Below are positions 13,271 through 13,924 of a stretch of DNA of 13,924 nt, piece after piece. The DNA is from Actinomycetes bacterium (lineage in GTDB: Bacteria; Actinomycetota; Acidimicrobiia; Acidimicrobiales; Microtrichaceae). How positions within the stretch are numbered: position 1 is the stretch's first letter; each line of letters begins with the position of its first letter. The notes below the pieces were generated by a model. It searched no databases, was not told the DNA's origin, and worked only from the letters and a program-made list of their open reading frames with translations. The DNA lies in the NCBI GenBank assembly GCA_023434535.1, contig JAEYSR010000229.1, positions 1 to 13,924 of the forward strand, read 5' to 3'. Made by a program: the position numbers and the translations under genes.

Positions 13271-13924
13271 ATGTTCACGTCCCACCGCCACGCAGCCGAT
13301 GGGAGAGCCATGGTCGACGTTCGTGTCATCGCGCTCGTGTTCGGTGTCGTCGGGCTCGCCCTCGGGATCGGGGCGATCGCCGCGGACGTCGCCGCGCTCG
13401 GAGCGGCAGCCGGCGTGGCCGCCGTCATCGCCGGCGGTCTGGCGCTCGCAGCACCGACACGCACCGCCGCCGGAGTCGGCGCCCCGTCGACCGACGGACC
13501 CGACGAGCGGGACCAGACCATCGACCGCACCCGACGCGAGCTCGCGGACGCCCGAGGCGAGATCGAGGCGCTGCGCGCCGAGCTCGGCGCCGCCCGGACC
13601 GGCGACGCGGTGGAATCCCCTGCCGAGGCGGAGCCCGTCGCCGCCGCCGACGCGTCCGCGCTGACCGACCCCGACTCGCAGCTGTTCTCCGAGGCCTACT
13701 TCCGGGTCGCATTGCAGTCGAGGCTCGCGTCGGCCCGACGCCACCTCCGCCCCGTCTCCGTCTGCCTGATGCGGGTGGCCGAGGGCCAGGTCGAGGACGC
13801 ATCCGAGCTGGCCCCGCCGTCCAAGGTGGCCGACTCCATCCGCCAGACGCTGCGCGAGGCCGACATCGCCTGCCGGCTCGACGACGGCACGTTCGCCGTC
13901 ATCCTCGAGGACACCCCCGAGAAC
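13271..13924 (+). CDS. Membrane-anchored protein with degenerate GGDEF domain (5' part)
   Basis: The frame runs off the window end; 218 codons are seen. Order of parts: short N-terminus, two hydrophobic segments (about 17-36 and 39-60), a charged heptad-like stretch likely to be coiled coil (about 78-110), an Ala/Pro/Glu linker, then a domain from about 132 (TDPDSQLFSEAYFRVALQSRLASARRHLRPVSV is its start region, cut here for length: LFSEAYFRVAL, RHLRPVSVCLM). TLREADIACRLDDGTFAVIL matches the end of a GGDEF domain, but the signature is Asp204-Asp-Gly-Thr-Phe208 in place of GGDEF. Diguanylate cyclase activity is therefore unlikely; a sensor or effector role in c-di-GMP signalling is inference. 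ATG 13271 has GAGAGG 9 nt upstream; ATG 13310, after GGGAGAG, is an alternative that removes 13 residues. Whether an EAL domain follows cannot be seen. Confidence 0.7.
   Translation, partial: MFTSHRHAADGRAMVDVRVIALVFGVVGLALGIGAIAADVAALGAAAGVAAVIAGGLALAAPTRTAAGVGAPSTDGPDERDQTIDRTRRELADARGEIEALRAELGAARTGDAVESPAEAEPVAAADASALTDPDSQLFSEAYFRVALQSRLASARRHLRPVSVCLMRVAEGQVEDASELAPPSKVADSIRQTLREADIACRLDDGTFAVILEDTPEN

Noticed and set aside
11257..13530. Open frame of 757 codons on the reverse strand
   Set aside because: It is an antisense shadow of ecm, which carries intact mutase and B12 motifs on the forward strand.
1..13924. CRISPR arrays, tRNA/rRNA genes, insertion sequences, phage or defence cassettes
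   Set aside because: No regularly spaced repeats, tRNA-like folds with CCA-end pattern, transposase motifs or known defence domains were found; the HNH protein at the left edge is a common actinobacterial family and not evidence of a defence system alone.

Overview
The window is very GC-rich and densely packed. It reads as chromosomal DNA of a free-living actinobacterium, most likely of the class Acidimicrobiia or a near relative; this placement is inference from gene families and not from a marker gene. Supporting signs are a DUF222/13E12-type HNH protein, a MeaA-type ethylmalonyl-CoA mutase, a metallo-hydrolase of the type usually found with mycothiol-dependent dehydrogenases, TAP-type lipoprotein hydrolases, and TANNNT -10 hexamers sitting 6-9 nt before start codons (leaderless mRNAs). 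No tRNA, rRNA, CRISPR array, insertion sequence or phage gene was seen.

Layout. 1-678: 3' end of a DUF222-HNH gene, convergent with a PnuC-type vitamin/nucleoside transporter (775-1428, -), with a strong hairpin between them. 1511-4389: a zinc-free quinone-oxidoreductase-like MDR protein, then a large secreted lipoprotein of the secretory-lipase family. 4424-6624: an AHL-lactonase-like metallo-hydrolase (-) diverging from a winged-helix protein of the AlkZ/YcaQ superfamily that lacks the catalytic glutamine motif. 6654-8068: a double-hotdog thioesterase (-) and an AhpD-like carboxymuconolactone decarboxylase-family protein (+), which share an intergenic region with overlapping opposed -10 elements and a 20-bp inverted repeat. 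8149-10563: a TAP-family lipoprotein hydrolase and a MscR-partner-type MBL hydrolase. 10602-10874 (-): a small two-helix membrane protein. 10875-11217: a gene-poor, locally AT-richer stretch. 11218-13212: ethylmalonyl-CoA mutase. 13271-end: start of a membrane-anchored protein with a degenerate GGDEF domain.

How the genes fit together. Most are single-gene or two-gene units of general metabolism and detoxification: acyl-CoA handling (thioesterase, Ecm), redox and aldehyde handling (MDR oxidoreductase, AhpD-like protein, MBL hydrolase), secreted hydrolysis (two lipoproteins) and signal degradation (lactonase-like). I see no dedicated defence or biosynthetic cluster.

The most unusual part is 10926-11101. 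A sigma-28 (FliA/WhiG)-like promoter, TCAA-N15-GCCGATAC, is followed at the expected transcription start by a 9-bp perfect hairpin, further hairpins exposing C-rich anti-Shine-Dalgarno-like sequence, and a terminator-like hairpin. This looks like a short unannotated transcript: a structured small RNA, or less likely a 38-aa peptide. It is the best candidate here for something undescribed.
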